A stretch of DNA of 64,000 bases from contig JABZFP010000031.1 of NCBI GenBank assembly GCA_014237395.1, forward strand, positions 1-64,000, given 5' to 3'. The translations under genes and the position numbers were made by a program. Origin of the DNA: Desulfobacteraceae bacterium. GTDB taxonomy: Bacteria; Desulfobacterota; Desulfobacteria; Desulfobacterales; UBA5852. The notes below the pieces were generated by a model, which made no database searches, was not told the origin of the DNA, and was given only the letters and a program-made list of their open reading frames with translations. Shown here one piece after another: positions 1 to 7,535 of this stretch (the first letter of the stretch is position 1; every line of letters starts with the position of its first letter).

Positions 1-306
1 TATCACGGCATCAAGGATGTCGTGAAGCATTTCACGATGGAGGCCTACGACCGCGAAAAGAACCGTGAGGCCGCATACGCCGCCTTCGATAACGCCGAGT
101 GCCAGAAATGCCATCGCAACTTGCTGCACATGCCAACCAGGCGCGGCGCCATGCTGGCGCATCGTTCGGTAGTTTACGCTCGCCCGGGCTATGAAAAAAA
201 ATGTGTCGACTGTCATTACGACCTGGTCCATTCCGACAAGGCCACGGTCATGTTTCGCCAGACGCGCGAAATCCCCTACCAGGCCAAAGGGTTGCGACGG
301 CTGTAG
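1..306 (+). CDS. NapC/NirT-type membrane multihaem cytochrome c, C-terminal part
   Basis: The reading frame is open from the first base, so this is the C-terminal 101 residues of a gene that begins upstream of the window. Two CxxCH haem motifs are visible, CQKCH near residue 34 and CVDCH near residue 68 of the visible part. Spacing and surrounding residues resemble the NapC/NirT/NrfH family of membrane-anchored tetrahaem quinol dehydrogenases. These proteins pass electrons from menaquinol to a periplasmic reductase. The next gene, 65 bp downstream, encodes a periplasmic octahaem cytochrome, so this is probably its electron-transfer partner (compare haoC-haoA of Campylobacterota). The GTG at 22 is an internal codon, not a start. 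Confidence 0.8.
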   Translation, partial: YHGIKDVVKHFTMEAYDREKNREAAYAAFDNAECQKCHRNLLHMPTRRGAMLAHRSVVYARPGYEKKCVDCHYDLVHSDKATVMFRQTREIPYQAKGLRRL

Positions 307-371
307 CCTTTTTTGATGTCGGCATTTTTTCAAAGGGTTTTTACTATCGATAAGCGAAAGGAGCAGGACCC

Positions 372-1763
372 ATGAAGCGAACACGGCTGTTATTATGTAT
401 CGGTCTGCTGACCATCGGCCTGTCGGCACCCGCGGCCCTGGCCCAACAACCCAATTATGCCAAGGTCAAAGAATACCGGATCGAGCGCAGCGTGCCGCCG
501 GAAGCCCAGGCCTGCATCGAATGCCACCGTGTCACCACACCGGGCGTTTTCGCGGACTGGGCCAAGAGCCGCCATGCCAACGCCAACATTACCTGTCTGG
601 ACTGCCATTTGGTGCAGCCCGGGGACCAGGACATCGCCCAGGACCACGAAAAGTACTACAGCCGTTCCGACATGCCCTGGGGCGAGGCCAAGTACAAGAT
701 GCCCATCGCCTCCATCGTGACCCCCAAGGACTGTTCGCGCTGCCACCCGGACGAGGCCACCCAGTACAGCAAGTCCAAGCATGCCAACACCATCGAAATC
801 ATGTGGAAACTCGATCCCTGGCTGAACAAGGGCATGAATTCGGACAACGAGCGCAAGGTCGGCTGCTTCAACTGCCACGGCACGGTGATCGCGATCGACG
901 ACAAGGGCAAGATCGATCCAACCACCTGGCCCAATGCCGGTGTCGGTCGGCTGAACCTGGACGGCAGCAAAGGCTCCTGCACCTCCTGCCACACGCGTCA
1001 CCGGTTTTCGGTGGCCGAGGCCCGCATGCCCGAAGCCTGCGACCAGTGCCACTTAGGTCCGGACCACCCCCAGATCGAAATCTACGAAGAGTCCAAGCAC
1101 GGCACGATCTACCATGCCTACAAGGACGAGTATAATTTCGATGCGGCCGGCGGCACCTGGACGGCCGGTGTGGATTACCGCGCCCCCACCTGTGCGGCCT
1201 GCCATATGTCCGGGACGGGCAAGGAGCCCACCAGCCACGACGTGACCCAGCGCTTGTCATGGGAGACCCAGGCCCCGCTGACGGTTCGCCCCCAGGATTT
1301 CAAACCCTTCCCCTCCGGGACCAACTGGCAGGATGAACGGCAGAAGATGAAAAACGTTTGCAGCGCCTGTCACGGCGAGTCCTGGATCAACGATTTCTAT
1401 AACGGTTTCGACAAGGCCGTGGAAGAGTACAACGAGGTCTACTTCAAGCCGGCCAAGAAAACGTTTGACGAACTCAACGAAAAGGGGCTGCTAGACCAGA
1501 CCAAATTCTTCGACGAGCGCCTGGAGGTGGAGTTCTATGAATTGTGGCACCACGAGGGCCGCCGAGCCCGCATGGGCGCCATGATGATGGCCCCGGACTA
1601 CGCCTGGTGGCATGGCTTCTACGAAGTCAAGCTGCGGTTTGCCAACTTCATGGAAGAGGCCAACCACCTGATCGAGACCGGTGAAAAAGCCTATGTGGCC
1701 AAAGACTTTCCCAATGCCACGGGGGATACCACGCGTCCACCGAAGATTTTCGGGGAAAAATAG
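372..1763 (+). CDS. Periplasmic octahaem cytochrome c, hydroxylamine oxidoreductase (HAO) family
   Basis: 463 residues with a Sec signal peptide (cleavage probably after ALA, residue 24) and eight CxxCH motifs at residues 48, 75, 121, 165, 203, 223, 274 and 330. The C-terminal helical part with WHHEGRRARMGAM and APDYAWWHGFYEV is characteristic of HAO-like proteins rather than OTR or NrfA. Family members oxidise hydroxylamine or, in anaerobes, probably reduce nitrite or hydroxylamine. Oxidative HAO needs a tyrosine cross-linked to the active-site haem; whether an equivalent tyrosine is present needs an alignment. An AAAGGAG ribosome site precedes the ATG by about 7 bases. The upstream NapC-type gene suggests quinol-driven reduction. 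A terminator hairpin follows at 1801. Family assignment is firm; direction of catalysis is inferred. Confidence 0.85.
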   Translation: MKRTRLLLCIGLLTIGLSAPAALAQQPNYAKVKEYRIERSVPPEAQACIECHRVTTPGVFADWAKSRHANANITCLDCHLVQPGDQDIAQDHEKYYSRSDMPWGEAKYKMPIASIVTPKDCSRCHPDEATQYSKSKHANTIEIMWKLDPWLNKGMNSDNERKVGCFNCHGTVIAIDDKGKIDPTTWPNAGVGRLNLDGSKGSCTSCHTRHRFSVAEARMPEACDQCHLGPDHPQIEIYEESKHGTIYHAYKDEYNFDAAGGTWTAGVDYRAPTCAACHMSGTGKEPTSHDVTQRLSWETQAPLTVRPQDFKPFPSGTNWQDERQKMKNVCSACHGESWINDFYNGFDKAVEEYNEVYFKPAKKTFDELNEKGLLDQTKFFDERLEVEFYELWHHEGRRARMGAMMMAPDYAWWHGFYEVKLRFANFMEEANHLIETGEKAYVAKDFPNATGDTTRPPKIFGEK

Positions 1764-1800
1764 GCCGTCCTGCGCTGAAATGAAATAGGCAAGACCCGTG

Positions 1801-1843
1801 TGCGCCCCTCCCGAAACTGTCGGGCTGGGGCGCATGTGTTTTT
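1801..1843 (+). terminator. Terminator after the octahaem cytochrome gene
   Basis: GCGCCCC (1802-1808) pairs with GGGGCGC (1827-1833), and CCCGA (1810-1814) pairs with TCGGG (1820-1824). The loop is 5 bases and small bulges separate the two stems. A GTGTTTTT tract follows. It lies 38 bp after the stop of the HAO-like gene. Confidence 0.65.
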
Positions 1844-1974
1844 GCCCGTACCCGTCACCATTCGGCCATGCCGATTTCCATTCCCAGTCCCAGCGTTCGC
1901 CGCAGCGCCATCGCCGTTCCCTTCCAACTGGTGGGGTGAAACACGACAAACGAATGCCTGGGGCAGGAAACCAG

Positions 1975-2007
1975 CCGGATTTCGCCTGAAATCCGGGTTT
2001 TATCTTT
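1975..2007 (+). terminator. Second terminator-like hairpin upstream of hcp
   Basis: A perfect 9-bp stem, CCGGATTTC (1975-1983) with GAAATCCGG (1988-1996), has a 4-base loop and is followed by GTTTTATCTTT. It sits between the cytochrome and hcp genes and insulates hcp from upstream transcription. The region 1844-1974 shows no gene. Confidence 0.65.
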
Positions 2008-2030
2008 GACGACCAAAAAAAGTGGTTAAG

Positions 2031-2044
2031 TTGACCTACGTCAA
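2031..2044. promoter_or_regulatory. CRP/FNR-type palindrome upstream of hcp
   Basis: TTGACCTACGTCAA is a perfect 5-4-5 inverted repeat, 97 bp before the hcp start. Its half-sites match the TTGAC half-site reported for HcpR-type regulators of nitrosative stress in Desulfobacterota. The 4-base spacer is instead that of FNR boxes. Binding is inferred, not shown. Confidence 0.4.
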
Positions 2045-2141
2045 TGCAATCTGTCGGCGCTGGCGGTAAAAACGGCGTCAAGATTGACCCAGAATGATAG
2101 TTTTCCAAGTCGATAACCCACATATATCAAGGAGGCATTCC

Positions 2142-3770
2142 ATGTTTTGTTTTCAATGCGAACAGACGGCCAAAGGGGAAGGTTGCACCAAAATCGGCGT
2201 ATGCGGCAAGACGCCCGATACGGCAGCCCTGCAGGATCTCTTGATTTACGCGGTTAAGGGGCTTGCCGTGGTGGCCCATGCCGGCGTCCAGGCGGGCGTG
2301 CGGGACAGTGCCGTCGACAAGTTCACCAACGAGGCCATATTCTCCACCCTGACCAACGTGGATTTCGATCCGGACCGTTTCGTGGCGCTGATCAAGGAAT
2401 GTGTGGCCCTGCGGGACGGACTGGTCGCCAAGGTCCAGGCGGCCGGCGGCCAGGTAGACACCAGCAAGGCGGCGGTCACCTTCAAGCCGGAAGCCACTCG
2501 TGAAGGGATGGTGGCCCAGGGCGAGACCGTCGGCGTTCCCACCGGGGCAGGCGTAAACGAGGATATCCGGTCGTTGCAGGAGCTTCTGGTCTACGGCATC
2601 AAGGGGCTGGCCGCCTATGCGGATCATGCCCGGATTCTGGGGCAGGAAGATCCCATGATTTCCGCCTTCATTTATGAGGCCATGGCCGGGACGCTCAACG
2701 ACGCGCTTGGCGTGGATGAACTGGTGGGGCTGGCCCTGAAATGCGGCGAAGTGAACCTGCGGGCCATGGAACTGCTGGATGCCGGCAATACCGGCACCTA
2801 TGGCCATCCGGTGCCGACCAAGGTGCCGCTGGGTGCCAAAAAAGGAAAGGCCATCCTGGTGTCGGGCCACGATCTGAAGGACCTCGATGACATCCTCAAG
2901 CAGACCGAGGGCAAGGGCATCAACGTCTACACCCACGGTGAGATGCTGCCCTGCCACGGGTATCCGGAGCTAAAGAAATACCCGCATTTCTATGGCCACT
3001 ATGGCACGGCCTGGCAGAATCAGGCCAAAGAATTCGCGGCCTTTCCGGGCGCTATTCTCATGACGACCAACTGCATCCAGAAACCGACCGAGAGTTACAA
3101 GGACAATATCTATACGACCGGGCTGGTGGGCTGGCCCGGCGTGCAGCACATCGCCGACAAGAACTTTGCCCTGGTGATCGATAAGGCCCTGGCGATGCCG
3201 GGCTTCGCCGAAGACACGGCCGGCAAAGAGGTCATGGTCGGCTTCGGCCGTAATGCGGTTCTGGGCGTGGCAGGGCAGGTGATCGAAGCGGTCAAGAACA
3301 AGGACATCCGGCATTTTTTCCTGGTGGGTGGCTGTGACGGCGCCAAAACCGGCCGCAACTACTATACCGAACTGGTGGAAAAGATCCCATCCGATTGCGT
3401 CGTGCTGACCCTGGCCTGCGGCAAGTTCCGCTTTTTTGACAAGGACCTGGGGGATATCGGCGGCATTCCACGCCTGCTCGACATCGGGCAGTGCAACGAT
3501 GCCTACTCGGCCGTTCAGATTGCCGTGGCCCTGGCGGGCGCCTTTGAATGCGGTGTCAACGATCTGCCCTTGTCCATGATTCTTTCCTGGTACGAGCAGA
3601 AGGCCTGCGTGATTCTGCTGAGCCTTTTGCACCTGGGGATTCGGGACATTCGCTTGGGGCCCAGTCTGCCGGCCTTTATTTCGCCCAACGTGCTGGATGT
3701 GCTGGTGAAGAACTTCAACATCATGCCCATCGGTACACCGGACGAGGACCTGAAAGCCATTCTGGGATAG
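2142..3770 (+). CDS. hcp: Hydroxylamine reductase / hybrid cluster protein
   Basis: 542 residues. The N-terminal cysteines C3-x2-C6-x8-C15-x5-C21 are the pattern of class I Hcp, which carries a [4Fe-4S] cluster plus the hybrid Fe-S-O cluster. The rest aligns by eye with Hcp, including the late ACGKFRFF and DIGQCNDAYSA motifs that supply hybrid-cluster cysteines. Hcp reduces nitric oxide to nitrous oxide, and hydroxylamine to ammonia, in the cytoplasm. The start is ATG 2142 because AAGGAGG lies 6 bases upstream; an in-frame ATG 48 bp earlier has no such site. It is followed by an HD-like gene and a ferredoxin gene on the same strand. A CRP/FNR-type palindrome lies upstream. Confidence 0.95.
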   Translation: MFCFQCEQTAKGEGCTKIGVCGKTPDTAALQDLLIYAVKGLAVVAHAGVQAGVRDSAVDKFTNEAIFSTLTNVDFDPDRFVALIKECVALRDGLVAKVQAAGGQVDTSKAAVTFKPEATREGMVAQGETVGVPTGAGVNEDIRSLQELLVYGIKGLAAYADHARILGQEDPMISAFIYEAMAGTLNDALGVDELVGLALKCGEVNLRAMELLDAGNTGTYGHPVPTKVPLGAKKGKAILVSGHDLKDLDDILKQTEGKGINVYTHGEMLPCHGYPELKKYPHFYGHYGTAWQNQAKEFAAFPGAILMTTNCIQKPTESYKDNIYTTGLVGWPGVQHIADKNFALVIDKALAMPGFAEDTAGKEVMVGFGRNAVLGVAGQVIEAVKNKDIRHFFLVGGCDGAKTGRNYYTELVEKIPSDCVVLTLACGKFRFFDKDLGDIGGIPRLLDIGQCNDAYSAVQIAVALAGAFECGVNDLPLSMILSWYEQKACVILLSLLHLGIRDIRLGPSLPAFISPNVLDVLVKNFNIMPIGTPDEDLKAILG

Positions 3771-3813
3771 ACCTCCCAGGACTGGCAATCGGTTGGATCG
3801 GTATTATGCTAGT

Positions 3814-3846
3814 GCGGGCGGTCGGTGATGACGGCCGGCCGCCCGC
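3814..3846 (+). other. Strong intercistronic hairpin between hcp and the HD-like gene
   Basis: GCGGGCGG (3814-3821) pairs with CCGCCCGC (3839-3846), extended inward by four more pairs including one G-U, around a 9-base loop. Only CGTTTTAA follows, so it is a weak terminator at best. It may set the ratio of hcp to downstream message or protect the hcp 3' end. Confidence 0.5.
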
Positions 3847-3876
3847 AAATCGTTTTAACGGCAGGAGGAACCATCG

Positions 3877-4599
3877 ATGAAATGCCCGGGTCAGGATATG
3901 CAGTTTTGGAAACCGGGGGATATTTACGAGGTGGACTGCCCCGGCTGCGGTCGCACGGTGGAATTTTTCAAGGACGACACCGCCCGGCGCTGCGGCCATT
4001 GTGGCCACCGGTTTGCCAACCCCAAGATGGACTTCGGTTGTGCGGCCTACTGCCCCTACGCGGAGCAATGTATCGGTGATCTGCCCCCCGAGGTGGCGGC
4101 GCAGCAGGAAAGCCTGTTGAAGGACAAGGTGGCGATCGCCGTCAAGCAATACTACGGCCGGGATTTTCAGCGGATCGGTCATGCCTCCCGAGTGGCCCGC
4201 TACGCGGAGCAGCTTGCCAGGGCCGAAAATGCCAACCTGGCCGTGGTGCTGGCGGCGGCCTATCTGCTGGATGTCGATCGTGCCGGGGCGGATAACGCCT
4301 CGAGCGATCCCGGTGCCCCGGATACGGTCAAGGCGCTTCCTGTGGCGCGGGCCATTCTGGACCGGGTGAATGCCCGTGGCGAATTGACGGCGGCCGTTTG
4401 CGACCTGATCACCCAACTGAATGACAACGGCAGCGGTGCATCGCTTGAGCTGCGCATCGTGCGCGACGCCATTCTGCTGGCCGGATTGGAAGAACAGAAA
4501 CGAGACGGTGCGCTGGATGAAACCGACCTGCAACAGGCGGTTGAGGCCTGCGGCACCGACGCCTGCCACCAGCAGGCCAATGCGCTCATGGCGGGTTGA
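3877..4599 (+). CDS. Cys-rich zinc-ribbon protein with degenerate HD domain
   Basis: 240 residues. The N-terminus has a zinc-ribbon-like CPGC...CGHC (C21, C24, C39, C42). A second cysteine cluster, C55-x3-C59-x5-C65, follows. Residues about 95-180 resemble an HD phosphohydrolase fold: H102 is the first expected ligand. The position of the defining His-Asp doublet reads Leu131-Asp132, so the metal site is probably lost. It lies between hcp and a ferredoxin gene on the same strand, and a GGAGGAACC ribosome site precedes ATG 3877. A role in Hcp maturation, redox sensing or regulation is possible. No function is established here. Confidence 0.7.
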   Translation: MKCPGQDMQFWKPGDIYEVDCPGCGRTVEFFKDDTARRCGHCGHRFANPKMDFGCAAYCPYAEQCIGDLPPEVAAQQESLLKDKVAIAVKQYYGRDFQRIGHASRVARYAEQLARAENANLAVVLAAAYLLDVDRAGADNASSDPGAPDTVKALPVARAILDRVNARGELTAAVCDLITQLNDNGSGASLELRIVRDAILLAGLEEQKRDGALDETDLQQAVEACGTDACHQQANALMAG

Positions 4600-4624
4600 G
4601 GCCCTGAGCAATGAGGACCGACCA

Positions 4625-5380
4625 ATGAAAATCGTTCGAAAGATCATCGAGATCGATGAAGAACTGTGTGATGGCTGCGGCCAGTGTGTCACCGGCTGTG
4701 CCGAAGGGGCGCTGGCGATTATCGACGACAAAGCCCGCGTGATTTCCGACAACCTGTGCGATGGGCTGGGGGCTTGCATCGGTGAGTGCCCGACCGGTGC
4801 CCTGCAGATAATCGAGCGCGAGGCCGAGGCGTTCGACGAGGCGGCGGTTGAAGATCACCTGGCCCAGCAGGATCAGAATCAAAAACCGGCCAAAGCGTTT
4901 GCCGGGGGCGGCTGTCCGTCGGCCGGTGTGAAAATGTTTGCCCCGCGGCCGGAAGGGGCCGGGTTGCCCACTGACATCCTGCCGGAGGGCGGCGACATCT
5001 CCACGCTGACCCACTGGCCGATCAAAATACGCCTGGTGCCGCCCCATGCGCCTTTTCTGAAAGGCGCCGATCTGCTGGTCTTGGCCGACTGCGGCGCCAT
5101 TGCGTTCCCCACGCTTCATCGCGATTTGCTCAAAGGCCGCGTCGTGATGGCGGGCTGCCCCAAATTTGACGATCTCGCCCTTTACGAGGAAAAGTTCACC
5201 CAGGTTTTCCAGCAGGCGGATATTCGCACCATTACCGTCGTCCGGCTGGAAGTTCCCTGCTGCGCCGGCTTGCAGGCCCTTGTGATGAAAAGCCTGAAAA
5301 ATGCCGGTGCGGACATTCCGGTCGAGGAAATCGTGATCTCCCCCCGCGGTCAGCGGGTGGACATGTCCAAACGGCTGTAG
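4625..5380 (+). CDS. 4Fe-4S ferredoxin-domain protein of the hcp cluster
   Basis: 251 residues; chosen start is ATG 4625, where the ferredoxin domain begins. The first cluster motif is complete: C15-x2-C18-x2-C21-x3-C25. The second reads CDGLGACIGEC, so Leu48 replaces its second cysteine; it may hold a [3Fe-4S] cluster, an incomplete site or no cluster. The remaining ~190 residues contain scattered cysteines (for example VLADCGA, MAGCPKF and VPCCAGL) typical of a conserved family that accompanies hcp in anaerobes. It probably delivers electrons to Hcp in the cytoplasm. A GC-rich hairpin (CGGGATCA/TGATCCCG, 5389-5413) follows but lacks a T-run. Confidence 0.75.
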   Translation: MKIVRKIIEIDEELCDGCGQCVTGCAEGALAIIDDKARVISDNLCDGLGACIGECPTGALQIIEREAEAFDEAAVEDHLAQQDQNQKPAKAFAGGGCPSAGVKMFAPRPEGAGLPTDILPEGGDISTLTHWPIKIRLVPPHAPFLKGADLLVLADCGAIAFPTLHRDLLKGRVVMAGCPKFDDLALYEEKFTQVFQQADIRTITVVRLEVPCCAGLQALVMKSLKNAGADIPVEEIVISPRGQRVDMSKRL

Positions 5381-5800
5381 CCCGCGGTCGGGATCATGGG
5401 GCCCCTGATCCCGGCCATCATTCTCACCCGAACCTTGCAAGTCCAGCCCAAGTCTGCTATCCCCCTAATCATCCGGAAGCCTGCGCCACGGCGGGTTAGG
5501 GGTTTCCGATCAACGGACCCAGCCGCCTTTCCCGTTTTCAGATTCAATCAATAATTTCAAGTGCCTAACGCATTCTAAGATTTGTCTCATATTTTTATTG
5601 TGAAACAATGTGTCTCATATTGATGCTGGAAACCCGTGACACAGGCACATGTCCCACAGGACGCCGGGCTTCTCGTTGGAAACCTTGGTAACGCTTGCCG
5701 GATAAGGCCTTGCGTGTGTATCACAAATACAGTCTAAACCAATGACAACCTACCGCCGGGCATTGGCGTATTTTAATATTATCATAATTAAATCAATGTA
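5381..5800. other. 420-bp intergenic region with repeated motifs before the oxygen-defence island
   Basis: No coding frame is convincing here. After a hairpin at 5389-5413, the 11-base direct repeat TGTCTCATATT occurs at 5583-5593 and 5611-5621. The two copies flank the palindrome ATTGTGAAACAAT (5597-5609). The block may bind a regulator. Further on, 5763-5790 is AT-rich, with TTGGCG and TAATTA 16 bases apart as a possible promoter. Confidence 0.45.
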
Positions 5801-5824
5801 TTGCTGAATATTTTGTGGTGTGGC

Positions 5825-6127
5825 ATGCCATTTGAAAAAGGGATAGGCGGAATGGCTGCCGGATCCGTTCAACATCTGAAAGGATCCCCGGGGCCCTTTT
5901 TTGGAGCCTGCCCACTGGTGAAACCTTGTGATCGAAACATCCTTAAAATTTTACACCTCGCAGAGGAGATGATTTCTTTGGCCGATCAAGGGGATGCCGA
6001 TCGTGAAGATGTCGGCTGTGGCGTATTGTACGGCGTGCTGCGAGACACGGCCTACAAATTAAAAAAGATGGCCGAAGAAGAAAAGCGGTCGCATCAGGAA
6101 AAAGGCTGGTGGCTTCAGGAGGGCTGA
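5825..6127 (+). CDS. Conserved small hypothetical protein ahead of rubrerythrin
   Basis: About 100 residues. I do not recognise a named family. The N-terminus is poorly structured and the start is uncertain (TTG 5801, ATG 5825 or ATG 5852 in one frame). The C-terminal half is a charged helical segment, ending in KKMAEEEKRSHQEKGWW. One cysteine pair (ACPLVKPC) and one more cysteine (DVGCGV) are present. It lies 70 bp before rubrerythrin on the same strand and could share its message. It is soluble by composition, with no signal or membrane segment. Confidence 0.55.
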   Translation: MPFEKGIGGMAAGSVQHLKGSPGPFFGACPLVKPCDRNILKILHLAEEMISLADQGDADREDVGCGVLYGVLRDTAYKLKKMAEEEKRSHQEKGWWLQEG

Positions 6128-6197
6128 TTTCCTTTGAGGCTTAAGCATAGTGTAGATTCACCCCTATATTTCTCAACCCTTCAGAGGAGGATAACAA

Positions 6198-6773
6198 GTG
6201 GCAATGTTGAAAGGATCCCAAACCGAAAAAAACATTCTAACCGCCTTCGCCGGCGAATCCCAGGCACGCAACCGCTACACCTATTTTGCCAAACAGGCCA
6301 AAAAGGATGGTTATGTCCAAATCGCTCAGATTTTTGAGGAAACGGCCAACCAGGAAAAAGAGCACGCCAAACGGCTTTTCAAATTGCTCGAGGGTGGGGA
6401 GACCGAGATTGTGGCGGCCTTTCCGGCCGGCGTGATCGGTGCGACCTACGACAATTTACTGGAATCGGCGGCTGGCGAAAAATACGAATACACCGAGATG
6501 TATCCGGGTTTTGCCAAAGTGGCGCGGGAAGAGGGATTCGAAGCGTCGGCCATGATCATGGAAGGCATTGCGGTTGCTGAGAAGCAACACGAAAAACGCT
6601 ATGTGGAACTGGCCGGCAATATCAAGGCCGACCGGGTGTTCAAGCGTGAGCAGGTGGCCAAATGGCGTTGCCTGAACTGCGGTTATGTCACCGAGGCCTT
6701 GGAAGCGCCCGAGATGTGCCCGGCCTGTGCCCATCCCCAGGCGTACTTCGAGCTGCTGGGCGAAAACTGGTAG
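6198..6773 (+). CDS. rbr: Rubrerythrin
   Basis: 191 residues. Residues about 1-145 form the ferritin-like diiron domain, with AGESQARNRYTYFA, ExxH-type ETANQEKEHAKR and the later EGIAVAEKQHEKRY. The C-terminal rubredoxin-like domain has CLNCGY and CPACAHP for one iron. Rubrerythrin reduces hydrogen peroxide to water with electrons from rubredoxin, in the cytoplasm. Start: GTG 6198 is 7 bases after AGAGGAGG and is preferred over ATG 6204, which is 13 bases away. Desulfoferrodoxin follows after 87 bp, pairing superoxide reduction with peroxide removal. Confidence 0.96.
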   Translation: MAMLKGSQTEKNILTAFAGESQARNRYTYFAKQAKKDGYVQIAQIFEETANQEKEHAKRLFKLLEGGETEIVAAFPAGVIGATYDNLLESAAGEKYEYTEMYPGFAKVAREEGFEASAMIMEGIAVAEKQHEKRYVELAGNIKADRVFKREQVAKWRCLNCGYVTEALEAPEMCPACAHPQAYFELLGENW

Positions 6774-6786
6774 AGATCGCTAACCG

Positions 6787-6830
6787 GCTTCCCGCGCAGG
6801 CTGGCGTCAAAACCGGACGGTGCGGGAAGC
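6787..6830 (+). other. Intercistronic hairpin between rbr and the superoxide reductase gene
   Basis: GCTTCCCGC (6787-6795) pairs perfectly with GCGGGAAGC (6822-6830) around a 26-base loop. There is no T-run, so it is more likely an mRNA stability or processing structure than a terminator. Confidence 0.45.
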
Positions 6831-6860
6831 ATTCCAACCCATTACACAAGGAGACAAAAA

Positions 6861-7235
6861 ATGGCCGAACGCTACCAGGTTTACAAATGTGATATCTGCG
6901 GCAATATCGTTGAAGTTCTGCACGGCGGAGCCGGCGAGCTGGTTTGCTGCGGACAGCCCATGAAGCTGTTTACCGAAAACACGGTGGATGCCGCCAAGGA
7001 AAAACACGTGCCGGTCATCGAGAAAGTCGATGGCGGTTTCAAAGTCAAAGTTGGCGATGTCGCGCATCCGATGGAAGAAAAGCACTGGATCGAATTCATC
7101 GAGATTATCGCCGACGGCAAGGTCTATCGGCAGTATCTCAATCCCGGTGACAAACCGGAGGCGGTTTTCATGATTGCGGCGAACCAGGTCACGGCGCGCG
7201 AGTATTGCAACTTGCACGGGCTCTGGAAGGCCTGA
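6861..7235 (+). CDS. dfx: Desulfoferrodoxin (2Fe superoxide reductase)
   Basis: 124 residues, the usual length. The N-terminal desulforedoxin-type iron site is C10, C13, C29 and C30. The catalytic iron site is seen as E47-K48-H49, H69, H75, C116 and H119 (EYCNLHGLW). It reduces superoxide to hydrogen peroxide in the cytoplasm, using rubredoxin as donor. Because it produces no oxygen it suits an anaerobe. An AAGGAG site precedes ATG 6861. Rubrerythrin lies just upstream and a rubredoxin-like gene downstream, a classic arrangement. Confidence 0.96.
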   Translation: MAERYQVYKCDICGNIVEVLHGGAGELVCCGQPMKLFTENTVDAAKEKHVPVIEKVDGGFKVKVGDVAHPMEEKHWIEFIEIIADGKVYRQYLNPGDKPEAVFMIAANQVTAREYCNLHGLWKA

Positions 7236-7364
7236 TCGAGCCGCGGTGCCTGCGACAATACCAACACACGCCGACAAGGCCCGGGGAAAAGGCAGTGACG
7301 CTTCCGGCATCGGTCACCGGTGCTGGAAGACGACACCGGCAGCCTTGTGGCAGGGAGGTGGCTT

Positions 7365-7520
7365 ATGACGCTCTGGAAATGCAGCCGATGTGGCTATACC
7401 ATCAAACAGGAAAAACCGCCGGAACCCTGTCCCTCCTGTGGCGAGAAGTGCGAATTTCTCAATGCGACGTGCTATACGCCGGACTGTCAGGACCAGGAGA
7501 TCGACAAACGGATCCGCTAA
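7365..7520 (+). CDS. Small rubredoxin-like metal-binding protein
   Basis: 51 residues starting at ATG 7365, 8 bases after GGAGG. Cysteine pairs C6-x2-C9 and C22-x2-C25 form the rubredoxin-like knuckles as in the C-terminal domain of rubrerythrin. Extra cysteines at about 29, 36 and 41 suggest a second metal or a disulfide. The usual linker of rubredoxin is much shortened. It probably carries electrons between desulfoferrodoxin and the following flavodoxin. Neither redox potential nor partner can be read from sequence. Confidence 0.75.
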   Translation: MTLWKCSRCGYTIKQEKPPEPCPSCGEKCEFLNATCYTPDCQDQEIDKRIR

Positions 7521-7535
7521 AAGGAGACTGAATCG

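Noticed and set aside
5821..5840. Possible sigma-54 promoter (TGGCATG...TTGA)
   Set aside because: The -12 GC element is missing and the site lies at or within the start of the small gene.
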